Numbered from the stretch's first letter, positions 18,977-27,852 are shown. The stretch: 64,000 nt of DNA from an uncultured Tropicimonas sp. (GCA_947497945.1 CANMIP010000019.1:1-64000); one strand, 5' to 3'. Translations and numbers: made by a program. The notes: generated by a model from the sequence alone, not told the origin.

Positions 18977-19888
18977 ATGAACAGCCTGACCTTTCACACG
19001 CTCGACGTTTTTACCGACCAGCCCTATCTCGGCAATCCGCTGGCGGTGGTTCTGGACGCAGGCGCATTGGACAGCGCGCAGATGCAGATCATTGCGCGCG
19101 AGTTCAACCTGTCCGAGACCATCTTCGTCATGCCGCCCCGCGACCCGGCCCACACCGCCCGCGTCCGCATCTTCTTCCCGACCGCCGAGATTCCCTTCGC
19201 CGGCCACCCGACGCTGGGATGCGCCGCACTTCTGGCGAGGTTGCGCAATGGCGACGGCGATTTCGACGATGACATCATCCTGGAAGAGGAAGCCGGGCTC
19301 GTTCCAGTGCGGCTGTCGCAAAGGGATGGCCAGATCTCCGGCAGCTTCAAGGCCCCGGTCCTGCCCGAGGCACATGACGGCGACATCCCCGACGGCCTGC
19401 TGGCCAGGGCTCTCGGCCTGCCGGAAACCGCTATAGGCTTCGGCCCGCATCGACCCGGCCTCTTCTCCGGTGGCCCGGCCTTTCTCTATGCGCCCATCGC
19501 AGATCTCGACGCCCTGGCAGCCGCGCGGCCGATCGAACCGCACTGGTCCGCGCTCATGGAGGCGGGGAATGTGGATTCCGCCTATCTCTATACGCCATCC
19601 GGGACAAACGGCTTCCGGGCGCGGATGTTTTCGCCAACGGCCGGCATCCCCGAGGACCCGGCCACCGGATCGGCCTCCGCGATTCTCGCGGGGCAATTGC
19701 AGGCCGCCGAAGCTCTGCCCGAAGGCGACAGTGACTGGCAGCTGGTCCAGGGCGTGGAGATGGGGCGGGAGAGCCATGTCGGGCTGCATGTCACGAATTC
19801 GACGGGCACCCTGACGGAGGTCCGGATCTCCGGCGCGGCGGTGGAGATCGCGCACGGAACGATCCTGCCGCCCCCGCCCGCCGCATGA
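18977..19888 (+). CDS. PhzF-family epimerase/isomerase-like protein
   Basis: A 303-residue protein from ATG 18977. PhzF hallmarks are FHTLDVFTDQPYLGNPLAVV at the start, the catalytic-type glutamate in FNLSETIFV, FFPTAEIPFAGHPTLG, and the C-terminal EDPATGSASAILAG. The fold resembles diaminopimelate epimerase; known members isomerise phenazine precursors, but most are uncharacterised. The stop overlaps the next gene (ATGA), suggesting an operon with the secreted protein that follows. Substrate unknown. Confidence 0.93.
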   Translation: MNSLTFHTLDVFTDQPYLGNPLAVVLDAGALDSAQMQIIAREFNLSETIFVMPPRDPAHTARVRIFFPTAEIPFAGHPTLGCAALLARLRNGDGDFDDDIILEEEAGLVPVRLSQRDGQISGSFKAPVLPEAHDGDIPDGLLARALGLPETAIGFGPHRPGLFSGGPAFLYAPIADLDALAAARPIEPHWSALMEAGNVDSAYLYTPSGTNGFRARMFSPTAGIPEDPATGSASAILAGQLQAAEALPEGDSDWQLVQGVEMGRESHVGLHVTNSTGTLTEVRISGAAVEIAHGTILPPPPAA

Positions 19889-20583
19889 CCCTGCGCGGCG
19901 CGGGCCTCGCCCTTTGGCTGGGCGCCGGTGCAGCACTTGCCGAGCCCATCATTCCCGCGGATTACGACGCGCTCGCCCGGGAACTGACCGAGAGGATCGA
20001 TTTCGAGCGCCTTCCGAAGCGACCGGAACCGGGTTTCAATCTCGACCACCCCTTCCATGCGCGCGGTGCCTGGCTTGGCGAGCGGTTCGCCGGGCAACAG
20101 ATCACGTCTGACGCGACCGGCCATGACCGCCTCACCGGCCTCGCCCCCGCGGGCTGGCTGCGGATTGTCGGCGGCGAGCCCGGGCACAACCTTTCCATTG
20201 CCTTCCACCGCGGCTTCGGCTCGAACGCGCTCTTTCCACTCGGACCGGCTGGTTTCCCGAAGATCGAGGCGCGCGGCGAAGGTGTGCTGGCGATCCTGTT
20301 CGACCACGACCAGGCCGCCCTGGGCTTTAAGCTCCACACCGACTACCCCGACCCGCTGGGCGTCCGCCCGGTCGGAGAGAGCGGCCTGGAGGTCTATTTC
20401 TTCGCCCGCGACGGCGCGCTGCTGGCGCGGCTGGAGCACGGACCCGGCCCGGGCATCTCCGCCTTCGGCTATCGGCATGTCGGCACCGGAAAACCGATTG
20501 CCGGAGTGGTAATCGTGAATACCGATCCCGGCGGCATCGCCGTTGACGATATCATCTTTGCCAAGCCGCCGCTGCTGGGCTAG
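19885..20583 (+). CDS. secreted protein of unknown function
   Basis: A 232-residue protein with a short signal peptide (MTLRGAGLALWLGAGAALAE). The mature part is beta-rich and glycine-rich and ends with IAGVVIVNTDPGGIAVDDIIF. That pattern is seen at the end of lectin-like or concanavalin-type domains of PEP-CTERM-associated proteins, although no sorting tail is present. It is translationally coupled to phzF. Possibly a periplasmic carbohydrate-binding-like domain; no enzyme motif is seen. Confidence 0.7.
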   Translation: MTLRGAGLALWLGAGAALAEPIIPADYDALARELTERIDFERLPKRPEPGFNLDHPFHARGAWLGERFAGQQITSDATGHDRLTGLAPAGWLRIVGGEPGHNLSIAFHRGFGSNALFPLGPAGFPKIEARGEGVLAILFDHDQAALGFKLHTDYPDPLGVRPVGESGLEVYFFARDGALLARLEHGPGPGISAFGYRHVGTGKPIAGVVIVNTDPGGIAVDDIIFAKPPLLG

Positions 20584-20608
20584 CGTCGGGGTATCGGAGG
20601 AAATGACC

Positions 20609-20902
20609 ATGCAAAAAGGCTACTGGGTCGCGCATGTCGACGTGAAGGATCAGCAGGTCTTCGAAGATTACAAACAGGCCGCCGCCAAGCCCTTCGCCCG
20701 CTACGGGGCGAGATTCCTCGTGCGGGCCGGGCAGTATGACGTCAGGGAGGGCGAGCTGCACCCGCGCACCGTGGTGATCGAGTTCCCGACCTTCGCAGAC
20801 GCGCTGGCCTGCTATGACGACCCCGAACACCAGGCCGCCAAGGCGATCCGGGACCCGATTGCCGATGGTGACCTCGTGATTGTCGAGGGGCACAGCGTCT
20901 GA
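20609..20902 (+). CDS. DUF1330 family protein
   Basis: A 97-residue protein from ATG 20609, placed 8 nt after GGAGG; an ATG two codons earlier is too close to that site. The sequence MQKGYWVAHVDVKDQQVFED, then ARYGARFLVRAG, RTVVIEFPTFADALACYDDPEHQAA matches the DUF1330 dimeric alpha-beta barrel family. These are small cytosolic proteins of unknown role. It is probably cotranscribed with the gene before it, 25 nt upstream. Confidence 0.92.
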   Translation: MQKGYWVAHVDVKDQQVFEDYKQAAAKPFARYGARFLVRAGQYDVREGELHPRTVVIEFPTFADALACYDDPEHQAAKAIRDPIADGDLVIVEGHSV

Positions 20903-21041
20903 CACTTCAGGCGGCGGGCAGGGCCGATCCGGCCGGCACACGCCCCCCCGGGACCACCTTCCAGCGCGCGAGGGTCAGGTCACGCGACGACGGGCCAAAT
21001 CCGGTCTTGATAGACGCCCGCCGGAGCGGCATAGCTGGGAC

Positions 21042-21494
21042 ATGTTTACTGACCTTCTGAACCGCCTCTTCCACTCCGACCCCGCACCGCTTCCGGAGCT
21101 CGACGGCCGCCACGCGCTGGCCGGCCTGCTTGTGCGCACCGCCAAGACAGACGGACAATATGCGGTCGAGGAGATCCGCCGCATCGACCGGATTCTCGCT
21201 ACAACCTACGGGCTCAACCCCGTCGAAGCCGCCCGCCTGCGTGCAGGCGCCGAGAAGCTCGAATCGCAGGCGCCCGAGGATGGCCGCTTTGCGAACCTCA
21301 TCCGCGAGCGTCTCGACCGCGCCCATCGCGAGGCCGTTCTCGTGGCGATGTGGCGGGTTGCCCTATCGGACGGGGTGGAAAAGGCGGCGGAAGGAGCGTA
21401 TCTGGCGCGGGCGAGCGAGCGGCTCGGGCTTGACACCGAGACGATCGACCGCGCCCGCAAGGCTGCCGAACAGGCCGACCCCCTCCAGGGCTGA
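21042..21494 (+). CDS. TerB-like protein, first of a tandem pair
   Basis: A 150-residue helical protein (MFTDLLNRLFHSDPAPLPEL). The TerB pattern is visible: a helix with ALAGLLVRTAKTDGQYAVEEIRRIDRIL, where the aspartate-glutamate pair is a likely metal site, and a later VLVAMWRVALSDGVEKAAEGAYLARASERLGL repeating the same pattern. It resembles the gene that follows. The family is named for tellurite resistance, but in isolation the members have no proven role. An in-frame upstream extension to 20880 has atypical sequence and is rejected. Confidence 0.87.
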   Translation: MFTDLLNRLFHSDPAPLPELDGRHALAGLLVRTAKTDGQYAVEEIRRIDRILATTYGLNPVEAARLRAGAEKLESQAPEDGRFANLIRERLDRAHREAVLVAMWRVALSDGVEKAAEGAYLARASERLGLDTETIDRARKAAEQADPLQG

Positions 21495-21533
21495 GCCATT
21501 GGCACGGCCTGTCTGATGTCATAGGTATTGCCG

Positions 21534-21977
21534 ATGTTTGCCGATCTACTCAAACGCCTCGTCACGCCGGAGCCGGAGCAACTGCCCGACCCCGACGCTC
21601 GCCTCGCGCTGACCGCCCTCCTGGTGCGGGTCGCGCGTTCCGACAATGATTATGCCGCCGCCGAGGTCGACCGGATCGACCGGATCCTGATGCGACGCTA
21701 CGCGCTCTCGCCCTTCGAGGCCGGCCACCTGCGCGGCCAGGCCGAGCAGCTCGAAGCCGAAGCCCCCGATACGGTCCGTTTCACCCGCGCCATCAAGGAC
21801 GCGGTTCCCTATGAGGAACGCAGCGCCGTGGTCGAGGCGCTCTGGGCCGTCGTGCTGGCCGATGGTGTGCGCGACGACGAGGAGGACGCACTGATCCGCC
21901 TCGTGGCCAACCTGCTCGGCATCAATGACCGCGATTCCGCGCTTGCCCGCCAGCGTGTCGAGGCGTCGGACAAGTAG
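21534..21977 (+). CDS. TerB-like protein, second of a tandem pair
   Basis: A 147-residue paralogue of the preceding gene: MFADLLKRLVTPEPEQLPDP against MFTDLLNRLFHSDPAPLPEL, with the shared ALLVRVARSDNDYAAAEVDRIDRIL and VVLADGVRDDEEDALIRLVANLLGI blocks. ATG 21534 is used; the frame also opens at a TTG two codons earlier. The next gene's ATG directly follows this stop, so the two are probably coupled. A duplication followed by divergence is likely. Confidence 0.87.
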   Translation: MFADLLKRLVTPEPEQLPDPDARLALTALLVRVARSDNDYAAAEVDRIDRILMRRYALSPFEAGHLRGQAEQLEAEAPDTVRFTRAIKDAVPYEERSAVVEALWAVVLADGVRDDEEDALIRLVANLLGINDRDSALARQRVEASDK

Positions 21978-22736
21978 ATGTTCGCGCAGTTCCCGATGTA
22001 TGATCACCCGGGCGTCCGGGCCGAAACCGACGGGTTCTGGACCGCGATCCGCGACCGCCTCCGCGCCGCCGGTATCGACGCCCCCGAGGCGCTGACCCGG
22101 GGCGAGGACCTTCATGCCGAGTGGAACAGCCCCGAGCTGCTCTTCGGACAGGCTTGCGGCCTGCCGTTCCGCGCCGGGCTGCACGCGAAAGTCGCGCTGA
22201 TCGGCACCCTGGATTACGGCCTGCCGGAGATCCCGCCCGGCCATTACAACTCCGTCTTCGTCGCCCGCCGCGAGGACCCGCGCACGCGGCTGGAGGCGTT
22301 CGACGGCGCCGTGCTGGCCTTCAATGACCGCCACTCGCAATCGGGCTGGGGAACGGCCTGCGCAGCCCCGGTCCGCTTCCGCCTCGGCCCCGAGACCGGC
22401 AGCCATCGCGACGCCGCCATCGCCATCGCCGAAGGCCGCGCCGACATTGCCGCGCTGGACACGATCAGCTGGCGGCTGATCAAGGCGCATACGGATCTCG
22501 CCACGCCGCTGAAAACCCTCGGCCTGAGCGGCCACTCTCCCGGCCAGGCGCTGATCACCGCCTTTCCGCAGCATCTCACCGCCCTGCGAGCCGCCATTCG
22601 TGAGGGAATCGCCGCGTTGCCGGCGCCCGAACGCGAGGCGCTCGGGATTCGCGGGTTCCTGCGAACCAGCCCCGCCGAGTACTTCACCGTTTCCAATCCG
22701 CCTAGTCCTGAGGCATATGCCTCCGCAGCTGCTTGA
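21978..22736 (+). CDS. PhnD-like binding-protein fold without signal peptide
   Basis: A 252-residue protein beginning MFAQFPMYDHPGVRAETDGFW with no secretion signal. It has the PhnD/transferrin-like pattern of phosphonate-type binding proteins: LLFGQACGLPFR, VFVARREDPRTRLEAFDGAVLAFNDRHSQSGW and a C-terminal ADIAALDTISWRLI segment. The ATG abuts the TerB-like stop. A cytosolic location is inferred from the lack of a signal peptide. Possibly a ligand sensor or enzyme-like derivative of the fold. No transporter partner is nearby on this transcript; the ABC genes downstream are of another family. Confidence 0.75.
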   Translation: MFAQFPMYDHPGVRAETDGFWTAIRDRLRAAGIDAPEALTRGEDLHAEWNSPELLFGQACGLPFRAGLHAKVALIGTLDYGLPEIPPGHYNSVFVARREDPRTRLEAFDGAVLAFNDRHSQSGWGTACAAPVRFRLGPETGSHRDAAIAIAEGRADIAALDTISWRLIKAHTDLATPLKTLGLSGHSPGQALITAFPQHLTALRAAIREGIAALPAPEREALGIRGFLRTSPAEYFTVSNPPSPEAYASAAA

Positions 22737-22754
22737 TCGAAAGGGGTAACACAG

Positions 22755-22786
22755 GGGCAATTTGCCTTTCCGCGTTGCAATTGCCC
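22755..22786. promoter_or_regulatory. inverted repeat upstream of the amine/amino-acid ABC operon
   Basis: GGGCAATT (22755-22762) and AATTGCCC (22779-22786) form an inverted repeat 46 bp before the GTG start at 22832. It may be an operator or a leader hairpin. No regulator gene adjoins it. Confidence 0.35.
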
Positions 22787-22831
22787 AGCATTTGCGCCCT
22801 ACTCTGCCACTGAAATAGCCAGGAAGCGCCC

Positions 22832-23611
22832 GTGAACGACACCACTCCGCCCGTCATCGAAATCCATGACCTGCACAAGGCCTATGGAGCGCTCGAAGTT
22901 CTCAAGGGCGTAGACATGGTGGCGCGCAAGGGAGAGGTGGTCTCGCTGATCGGCTCCTCGGGCTCCGGCAAGTCGACGCTCCTTCGCTGCGCCAACCTGC
23001 TCGAGGACAGCCAGCAGGGCGAGATCCGCTTCGAAGGCGAACCTGTCACCTGGCATGGAACAGGGCATCACCGTCGCCCGGGCGACCACAAGCAGCTGAT
23101 CCGCATTCGCACCAACCTGTCGATGGTCTTCCAGCAGTTCAACCTCTGGGCCCATATGACGATCCTCGAAAACGTCACCGAAGCCCCGATCACCGTGCTC
23201 AAGCGCGACCGCGCCGAGGTCGAGACGCTCGGCCGGGACCTGCTCGCCAAGGTCGGGATTGGCGACAAATGCGATGTCTACCCCGCCCAGCTCTCCGGCG
23301 GGCAGCAGCAGCGCGCCGCCATCGCCCGCGCGCTGGCGATGGAGCCAAAGGCGCTGCTCTTCGACGAACCCACCTCCGCACTCGATCCCGAGCTGGAACA
23401 GGAGGTCGTCAAGGTCATCAAGGCGCTGGCGCTGGAAGGCCGCACCATGCTGCTCGTGACCCATGACATGCGGCTCGCGGCAGATGTCTCCGACCATGTC
23501 GTCTTCTTGCACCAGGGAAAGATCGAGGAAGAAGGCCCGCCGACAAGCCTCTTCGGCAATCCACAGACCGAGCGCCTACAACAATTCCTGTCGCACAGCC
23601 AGGATAGGTAA
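22832..23611 (+). CDS. polar amino-acid/amine ABC transporter, ATP-binding protein
   Basis: A 259-residue ATPase with a GTG start behind AGGAAG. Walker [10 protein letters not shown] (about residues 42-50), Q-loop [13 protein letters not shown], signature LSGGQQQR, Walker [15 protein letters not shown] and the switch histidine in LLVTHDM are all present. The insertion with [12 protein letters not shown] is like HisP/OccP-type ATPases of basic amino-acid and opine systems. It heads an operon with a binding protein, two permeases and the gamma-glutamyl ligase cluster. Confidence 0.94.
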   Translation: MNDTTPPVIEIHDLHKAYGALEVLKGVDMVARKGEVVSLIGSSGSGKSTLLRCANLLEDSQQGEIRFEGEPVTWHGTGHHRRPGDHKQLIRIRTNLSMVFQQFNLWAHMTILENVTEAPITVLKRDRAEVETLGRDLLAKVGIGDKCDVYPAQLSGGQQQRAAIARALAMEPKALLFDEPTSALDPELEQEVVKVIKALALEGRTMLLVTHDMRLAADVSDHVVFLHQGKIEEEGPPTSLFGNPQTERLQQFLSHSQDR

Positions 23612-23649
23612 TCCCCAAGTCAAACCAGCAACCAACCAAGAGAAAACCA

Positions 23650-24366
23650 ATGAAGAAGCTGATCCTCTCCACCGTCGCCTTTGCGCTCGCTGCCAGCGCC
23701 GCCACGGCCGCGGATGTCATCCGTATGGGAACCGAGGGCGCCTACCCTCCGTGGAACCTCATTGACGACAATGGCGAAGTCGGTGGCTTCGAGCGCGAGC
23801 TGGGCGACGAACTCTGCAAGCGCGCCGAACTGACCTGCGAATGGGTCACCAATGACTGGGATTCCATCATCCCGAACCTGGTCTCGGGCAACTACGACAC
23901 CATCATCGCCGGCATGTCGATCACCGACGAGCGCGACGAAGTCATCGACTTCACCATGCCCTACACGCCGCCGGATCCGTCCCTCTACGTGGCCATGGAA
24001 GAGGGCGTCGACCTGAGCTCCGCCGTCGTCGCCGCCCAGACCGGCACGATCCAGGCCGGCTACGTCGCCGAGAGCGGCGCCACGCTGGTCGAGTTCCCGG
24101 TGCCTGAAGACACCGTCGCCGCCGTCCGCAATGGCGAAGCCGACGCGGTCCTGGCCGACGCCTCCTTCCTCGAAGGCGCCGTGGCGGCCGATTCCGAGCT
24201 GATGATCGTCGGCGACCCGGTCGCGCTTGGCGGCGGCGTCGGCATGGGCCTGCGCGAAAGCGACGGCGAGCTGAAAGCCAAGTTCGACGCCGCCATCCAG
24301 TCCATGAAGGACGATGGCACGCTGAACGAGCTGATCAAGAAATGGGAAGTCTCCACCCTGTGGTAA
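23650..24366 (+). CDS. periplasmic binding protein of the amine/amino-acid ABC transporter
   Basis: A 238-residue family-3 solute-binding protein. The signal peptide MKKLILSTVAFALAASAATA is followed by the usual IRMGTEGAYPPWN start, GFERELGDELCKRA, and IIAGMSITDERDEVIDFT with the ligand-binding arginine-aspartate. LYVAMEEGVD and AAQTGTIQAGYV complete the fold. The binding pocket suggests a charged amino acid or amine, but the ligand cannot be fixed. A perfect hairpin follows the stop, which may raise its mRNA level relative to the permeases. Confidence 0.93.
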   Translation: MKKLILSTVAFALAASAATAADVIRMGTEGAYPPWNLIDDNGEVGGFERELGDELCKRAELTCEWVTNDWDSIIPNLVSGNYDTIIAGMSITDERDEVIDFTMPYTPPDPSLYVAMEEGVDLSSAVVAAQTGTIQAGYVAESGATLVEFPVPEDTVAAVRNGEADAVLADASFLEGAVAADSELMIVGDPVALGGGVGMGLRESDGELKAKFDAAIQSMKDDGTLNELIKKWEVSTLW

Positions 24367-24375
24367 GACCTTCCG

Positions 24376-24402
24376 CCGGGGCGCGCATCCGCTGCGCCCC
24401 GG
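24376..24402 (+). terminator. intercistronic hairpin after the binding-protein gene
   Basis: A perfect 9-bp stem, CCGGGGCGC (24376-24384) with GCGCCCCGG (24394-24402), lies 10 nt after the stop, with no T-run. Such hairpins after binding-protein genes usually stabilise the upstream mRNA or cause partial termination. Confidence 0.65.
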
Positions 24403-24537
24403 CCCACCGACCACCAGAACAGACGGGCCGCAAGACAAAGGCCCGCGGGACGGATCGCCATCTTCTCCTATTGCTCGGACCCCTCGACCCTTGACGGCCT
24501 GGCCTGGCTTTCGTGCTACCTGACCAATGGCAAGCAC

Positions 24538-25338
24538 ATGCTGTTCTACCAGTCCTTCCTGACGGTCCTGCTACTGCTGGCCATCACCGCGCCGGTCTCG
24601 CTCGCCTTCGGCTTCGGTGGCGCGGTCGCCTCACGGTCGCATGTCCCGCCCGTGGCCTGGTTCGGCAAGCTCTACACCTCCATCGTGCGCGGCGTCCCCG
24701 ATATCGTCTTCTTCCTCTTCTTCGTCATCGCGCTTGACCAGGGCATCGAATGGCTGCGCCACCAGGCGCTCTGCCCCGACTGGTCCGAGCCGATCCGGCA
24801 AGGCAACGACTTCCTCGTCTGCCCGCAGGCCAAGGCCCCGCTTTCCACGGCGCCGCAATGGATCCACGAGGTCTATAATTTCTGCCTCGCGATCTTCACC
24901 TTCGCCATCGTCTTCGGTGCTTTCGCCGCCAACGTGCTCTACGGCGCCATGAACGCCGTCCCGAAGGCGCAGCTCGAGACCGCCCATGCCTATGGCATGT
25001 CGAACCGCCAGACCTTCTGGCGCATCCTCGTGCCGCAGATGTGGGTCTATGCGCTACCCGGCCTCGGGAACCTGTGGATGATCCTCATCAAGGCGACACC
25101 GCTGCTCTTCCTGCTCGGCGTGCGCGACATCGTCTACTGGGCGCGCGAACTCGGGGGCTCCAAGACCGCCGTCTACGCCTATCCGCATGGCGACTGGCGG
25201 CTCTATTACTTCCTCTTCCTGCTGGTCTTCTACCTTGCCTTCACGCGCGTCTCCGAGATCGCCATCGAACGCATGACCCGCAAGCTCTCCCACGGGCAGG
25301 CCACTGCCGCCGGCGAACAGATGAGGCGTGAAGCATGA
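24538..25338 (+). CDS. amine/amino-acid ABC transporter permease (HisQ type), start uncertain
   Basis: An inner-membrane permease of at least 266 residues with about five membrane segments and an EAA loop (GAMNAVPKAQLETAHAYGMSNRQTFWRILVPQ). The first ATG is 24538, but the frame is open upstream to the previous stop at 24366. The 28 codons from 24454 read like a family-typical N-terminus (AIFSYCSDPSTLDGLAWLSC, then YLTNGKH). No ATG, GTG or TTG occurs there, only ATC and CTG, so a rare start codon is possible. A cysteine-flanked hydrophilic insert (CPDWSEP...LVCPQAK) sits between early membrane segments. It overlaps the next permease by ATGA. Confidence 0.88.
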   Translation: MLFYQSFLTVLLLLAITAPVSLAFGFGGAVASRSHVPPVAWFGKLYTSIVRGVPDIVFFLFFVIALDQGIEWLRHQALCPDWSEPIRQGNDFLVCPQAKAPLSTAPQWIHEVYNFCLAIFTFAIVFGAFAANVLYGAMNAVPKAQLETAHAYGMSNRQTFWRILVPQMWVYALPGLGNLWMILIKATPLLFLLGVRDIVYWARELGGSKTAVYAYPHGDWRLYYFLFLLVFYLAFTRVSEIAIERMTRKLSHGQATAAGEQMRREA

Positions 25339-26174
25339 TCTGCGGCGACACTTTCCAGGCCTATGCGCTCCGATCCCTCGGCCATGGCGAACGCCTGCTG
25401 CCCAAGGCCGACATCACGCTCTGCGACCAGGTCGTCCTGATCGGCTCCGGCTTGATCTGGAACATCTATTTCGCGGCCATCGCCCTTCTGGCGGGGTTCT
25501 TCCTCGCCACGGCGCTGGCCGTCGCCAAGTCCCGCCCCTCGCGCTGGATCCGCAAGCCGGCCGAATGGTTCATCTTCGTCTTCCGCGGCTCGCCGCTCTT
25601 CATTCAGTTCTTCCTGGCCTACCTCGCCTTCGTGAAACTGCCGAAAGTGGGCGTCGAGTTCATGCTCTTCGGCATCGAGTTCGACGCCGGCACGCATTGG
25701 CTCACCCGTGCCTGGCTCGGCGCCACCCTCGTGCTGGTCTTCAACACCGCCGCCTATACCGGCGAGATCTTCTATGGCGCACTGCGCTCCGTCCCCAAGG
25801 GGGACCTCGAAGCCGCCGACGCCTATGGCCTCACCGGCTGGCACCGCTTCCGCCGCGTTGTCTGGCCGACCATGCTGCGGCTCGCCTGGCCCGCCTATAC
25901 CAACGAGGCCATCTTCCTCTTCCACGCCACGACGCTGGTCTATTTCTCCGGCTTCCCGGCCCGCAAGCAGATGGGCGACGCGCTCTACTACGCGAGCTAC
26001 TTCGCCGACAAGACCTTCAACCCCTTTGTCCCCTACCCGATCGTGGCCGGTTTCTTCATTCTCGGCACGCTGGTCATCATCCTGACCTTCGGGCTGGTGG
26101 GCAAACGGCTGAACCGGCACCTGCCACAGATCAATCGAAAGCGTTTCCGTTTCCGCCCGCAATGGATCCGCTGA
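25335..26174 (+). CDS. amine/amino-acid ABC transporter permease (HisM type)
   Basis: A 279-residue membrane permease. It has several hydrophobic segments, a FVFRGSPLFIQFFLAYLAF block typical of the family, and the EAA loop GALRSVPKGDLEAADAYGLTGWHRFRRVVWP that contacts the ATPase. The start overlaps the HisQ-type stop. It pairs with the upstream permease as a heterodimer. The stop lies 10 nt before the first ligase gene, so transport and ligation are cotranscribed. Confidence 0.94.
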   Translation: MICGDTFQAYALRSLGHGERLLPKADITLCDQVVLIGSGLIWNIYFAAIALLAGFFLATALAVAKSRPSRWIRKPAEWFIFVFRGSPLFIQFFLAYLAFVKLPKVGVEFMLFGIEFDAGTHWLTRAWLGATLVLVFNTAAYTGEIFYGALRSVPKGDLEAADAYGLTGWHRFRRVVWPTMLRLAWPAYTNEAIFLFHATTLVYFSGFPARKQMGDALYYASYFADKTFNPFVPYPIVAGFFILGTLVIILTFGLVGKRLNRHLPQINRKRFRFRPQWIR

Positions 26175-26184
26175 GGAGAGGCCC

Positions 26185-27516
26185 ATGAGCTGGCTCGACG
26201 ACAACCCGCAGATCCACAATATCCGCGTGGCCACGCCGGATCTCAACGGGCAAGCCCGTGGCAAACGCATCCCCGCGCGCTACGCCTCCAAGGCCGAGGA
26301 TGGCGGCGTCCGCCTCCCGCTCTCGTCGCTGAATCTCGACATGTGGGGCGAAGATATCGAGGGCTCTCCGCTGGTCTTCGAAAGTGGCGACCCCGACGGC
26401 ATCATGCGGCCGACCGAACGCGGCTTCGTGCCCATGCCCTGGCTGGACGCCCCCTCCGCGCTTCTGCCGCTCTCCGCCTATCACGAAGACGGCGCGCCCT
26501 TCGGCGGCGACGCCCGCCACGCGCTCGCCAATGTCGTGCGCCGGCTGGAAACGCGCGGGCTGAGCGCCGTCGTCGCCACCGAGCTGGAATTCTACCTCGT
26601 CGATGACAGCGGCCCCGAGCTTCAGGTCCCTCCCTCGCCCGGCACCGCAAAGCGGCGTATCGGTTCCGAGATCCTCTCGCTGCAGGCGCTCGACATCTGG
26701 GACGCCTTCTTCACCGACCTCTATGACGGCTGCGAGGCGATGGATATCCCCGCCGACACCGCCATTTCCGAGGCCGGACCCGGCCAGTTCGAGATCAACC
26801 TGATGCACCAGTCGGATCCGCTCAAGGCCGCCGACGACGCCTGGTTCTTCAAGCTGCTGGTGACGGGGCTGGCGCGCAAGCACGGTTTCGCCGCCTCCTT
26901 CATGGCCAAGCCTTATGCGCAGGCCTCCGGCAACGGCATGCACACGCATTTCTCGCTGATCGATGGCGACGGGAACAACATCTTCGACGACGGCACCGAG
27001 CAGGGCAGCGATGCGCTGCTGCATGCGGTCGCCGGCTGCCTGAAGGCGCTGCCCGGCAGCGGCCTCATCTTCGCACCGCACGGACCGAGCTACGACCGCA
27101 TGGTTCCGGGCGCCCACGCGCCCACCAGCATCTGCTGGGCCTACGAGAACCGGACCGCCGCGATCCGCGTCCCCGGCGGCAACCCCAGGGCGCGCCGCAT
27201 CGAGCATCGGGTCGCGGGAGGGGATGTGAACCCCTACCTCTCGCTCACCGCAATTCTCGGTGCGGCTGTGAACGGGCTGGAAGACGCTGAAAAGCCGGTC
27301 GCGCCGATCACCGGCAATGCCTATGACATCTCCCTGCCCCAGATCCCGACCGATTGGGACGACGCCATCGGCGCCTTCGAGAGCGACCACTGCGTGAAGC
27401 GGATCTTCCCGGACGAGCTGGTGCGCAACATGGCGATGACCAAGCGGCAGGAGATGCGCAAGCTGGCTGAGCTTGACCGGTCGGAGATGCTGGCGCTCTA
27501 CCTGGATACCGTCTGA
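26185..27516 (+). CDS. glutamine synthetase-like gamma-glutamyl ligase 1
   Basis: A 443-residue glutamine-synthetase-fold ligase. Active-site blocks are visible: VVATELEFYLVD (metal glutamates), EAGPGQFEINL, FMAKPYAQASGNGMHTHFSLID, and the arginine-rich NRTAAIRVPGGNPRARRIEHR with GGDVNPYLSL. It lacks the adenylylation-loop context of GlnA and resembles PuuA/IpuC-type enzymes that join glutamate to an amine using ATP. It lies directly after an amine/amino-acid ABC transporter, so it probably modifies the imported substrate. Which amine is unknown. Confidence 0.9.
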   Translation: MSWLDDNPQIHNIRVATPDLNGQARGKRIPARYASKAEDGGVRLPLSSLNLDMWGEDIEGSPLVFESGDPDGIMRPTERGFVPMPWLDAPSALLPLSAYHEDGAPFGGDARHALANVVRRLETRGLSAVVATELEFYLVDDSGPELQVPPSPGTAKRRIGSEILSLQALDIWDAFFTDLYDGCEAMDIPADTAISEAGPGQFEINLMHQSDPLKAADDAWFFKLLVTGLARKHGFAASFMAKPYAQASGNGMHTHFSLIDGDGNNIFDDGTEQGSDALLHAVAGCLKALPGSGLIFAPHGPSYDRMVPGAHAPTSICWAYENRTAAIRVPGGNPRARRIEHRVAGGDVNPYLSLTAILGAAVNGLEDAEKPVAPITGNAYDISLPQIPTDWDDAIGAFESDHCVKRIFPDELVRNMAMTKRQEMRKLAELDRSEMLALYLDTV

Positions 27517-27852
27517 AGCCCCTCTCGCTTGCAAATTCGCCGGACAGTGGCCCTGCCGGCGCCTGCCCGTGGGATGGCGCGGCAACGCGTTTGGCCTGCG
27601 CCTTGTCTCCGCCAGGTCCGATAGAGACCAGAGCGTTGCGCTTGGGTGAACGAGCGCCAGCCTGCCGGGACGCGCAGGCGATGGCACGGCGGCCTTCGGC
27701 GTTGTTTCCCTGCCCATCAACGCACATCCCCAACGAACCTTGGCAGCTCGTCTCGGTAATCCGGGCATCCTTGCCCGGACGCCATGCCCGCCCCCTTGTC
27801 CCCGCTCCGCCCCAAGCGTAGCCTCCGGGCAAACGCAAGCAACGGATATCCC
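27517..27852. other. 336-bp gap between ligase 1 and the amidotransferase
   Basis: No convincing plus-strand gene is seen. A minus-strand frame runs through it (27308-27838) but has biased, repetitive-looking composition and overlaps the ligase, so it is not called. A perfect hairpin, TCCGGGCA-TCCT-TGCCCGGA, lies at 27760-27779. The gap is unusually long for the inside of an otherwise tight operon, so an RNA or separate promoter is possible. Confidence 0.35.

Noticed and set aside
26185-27516. Annotation as housekeeping glutamine synthetase GlnA
   Set aside because: No neighbouring glnB, and the sequence pattern and transporter context fit a gamma-glutamyl-amine ligase better.
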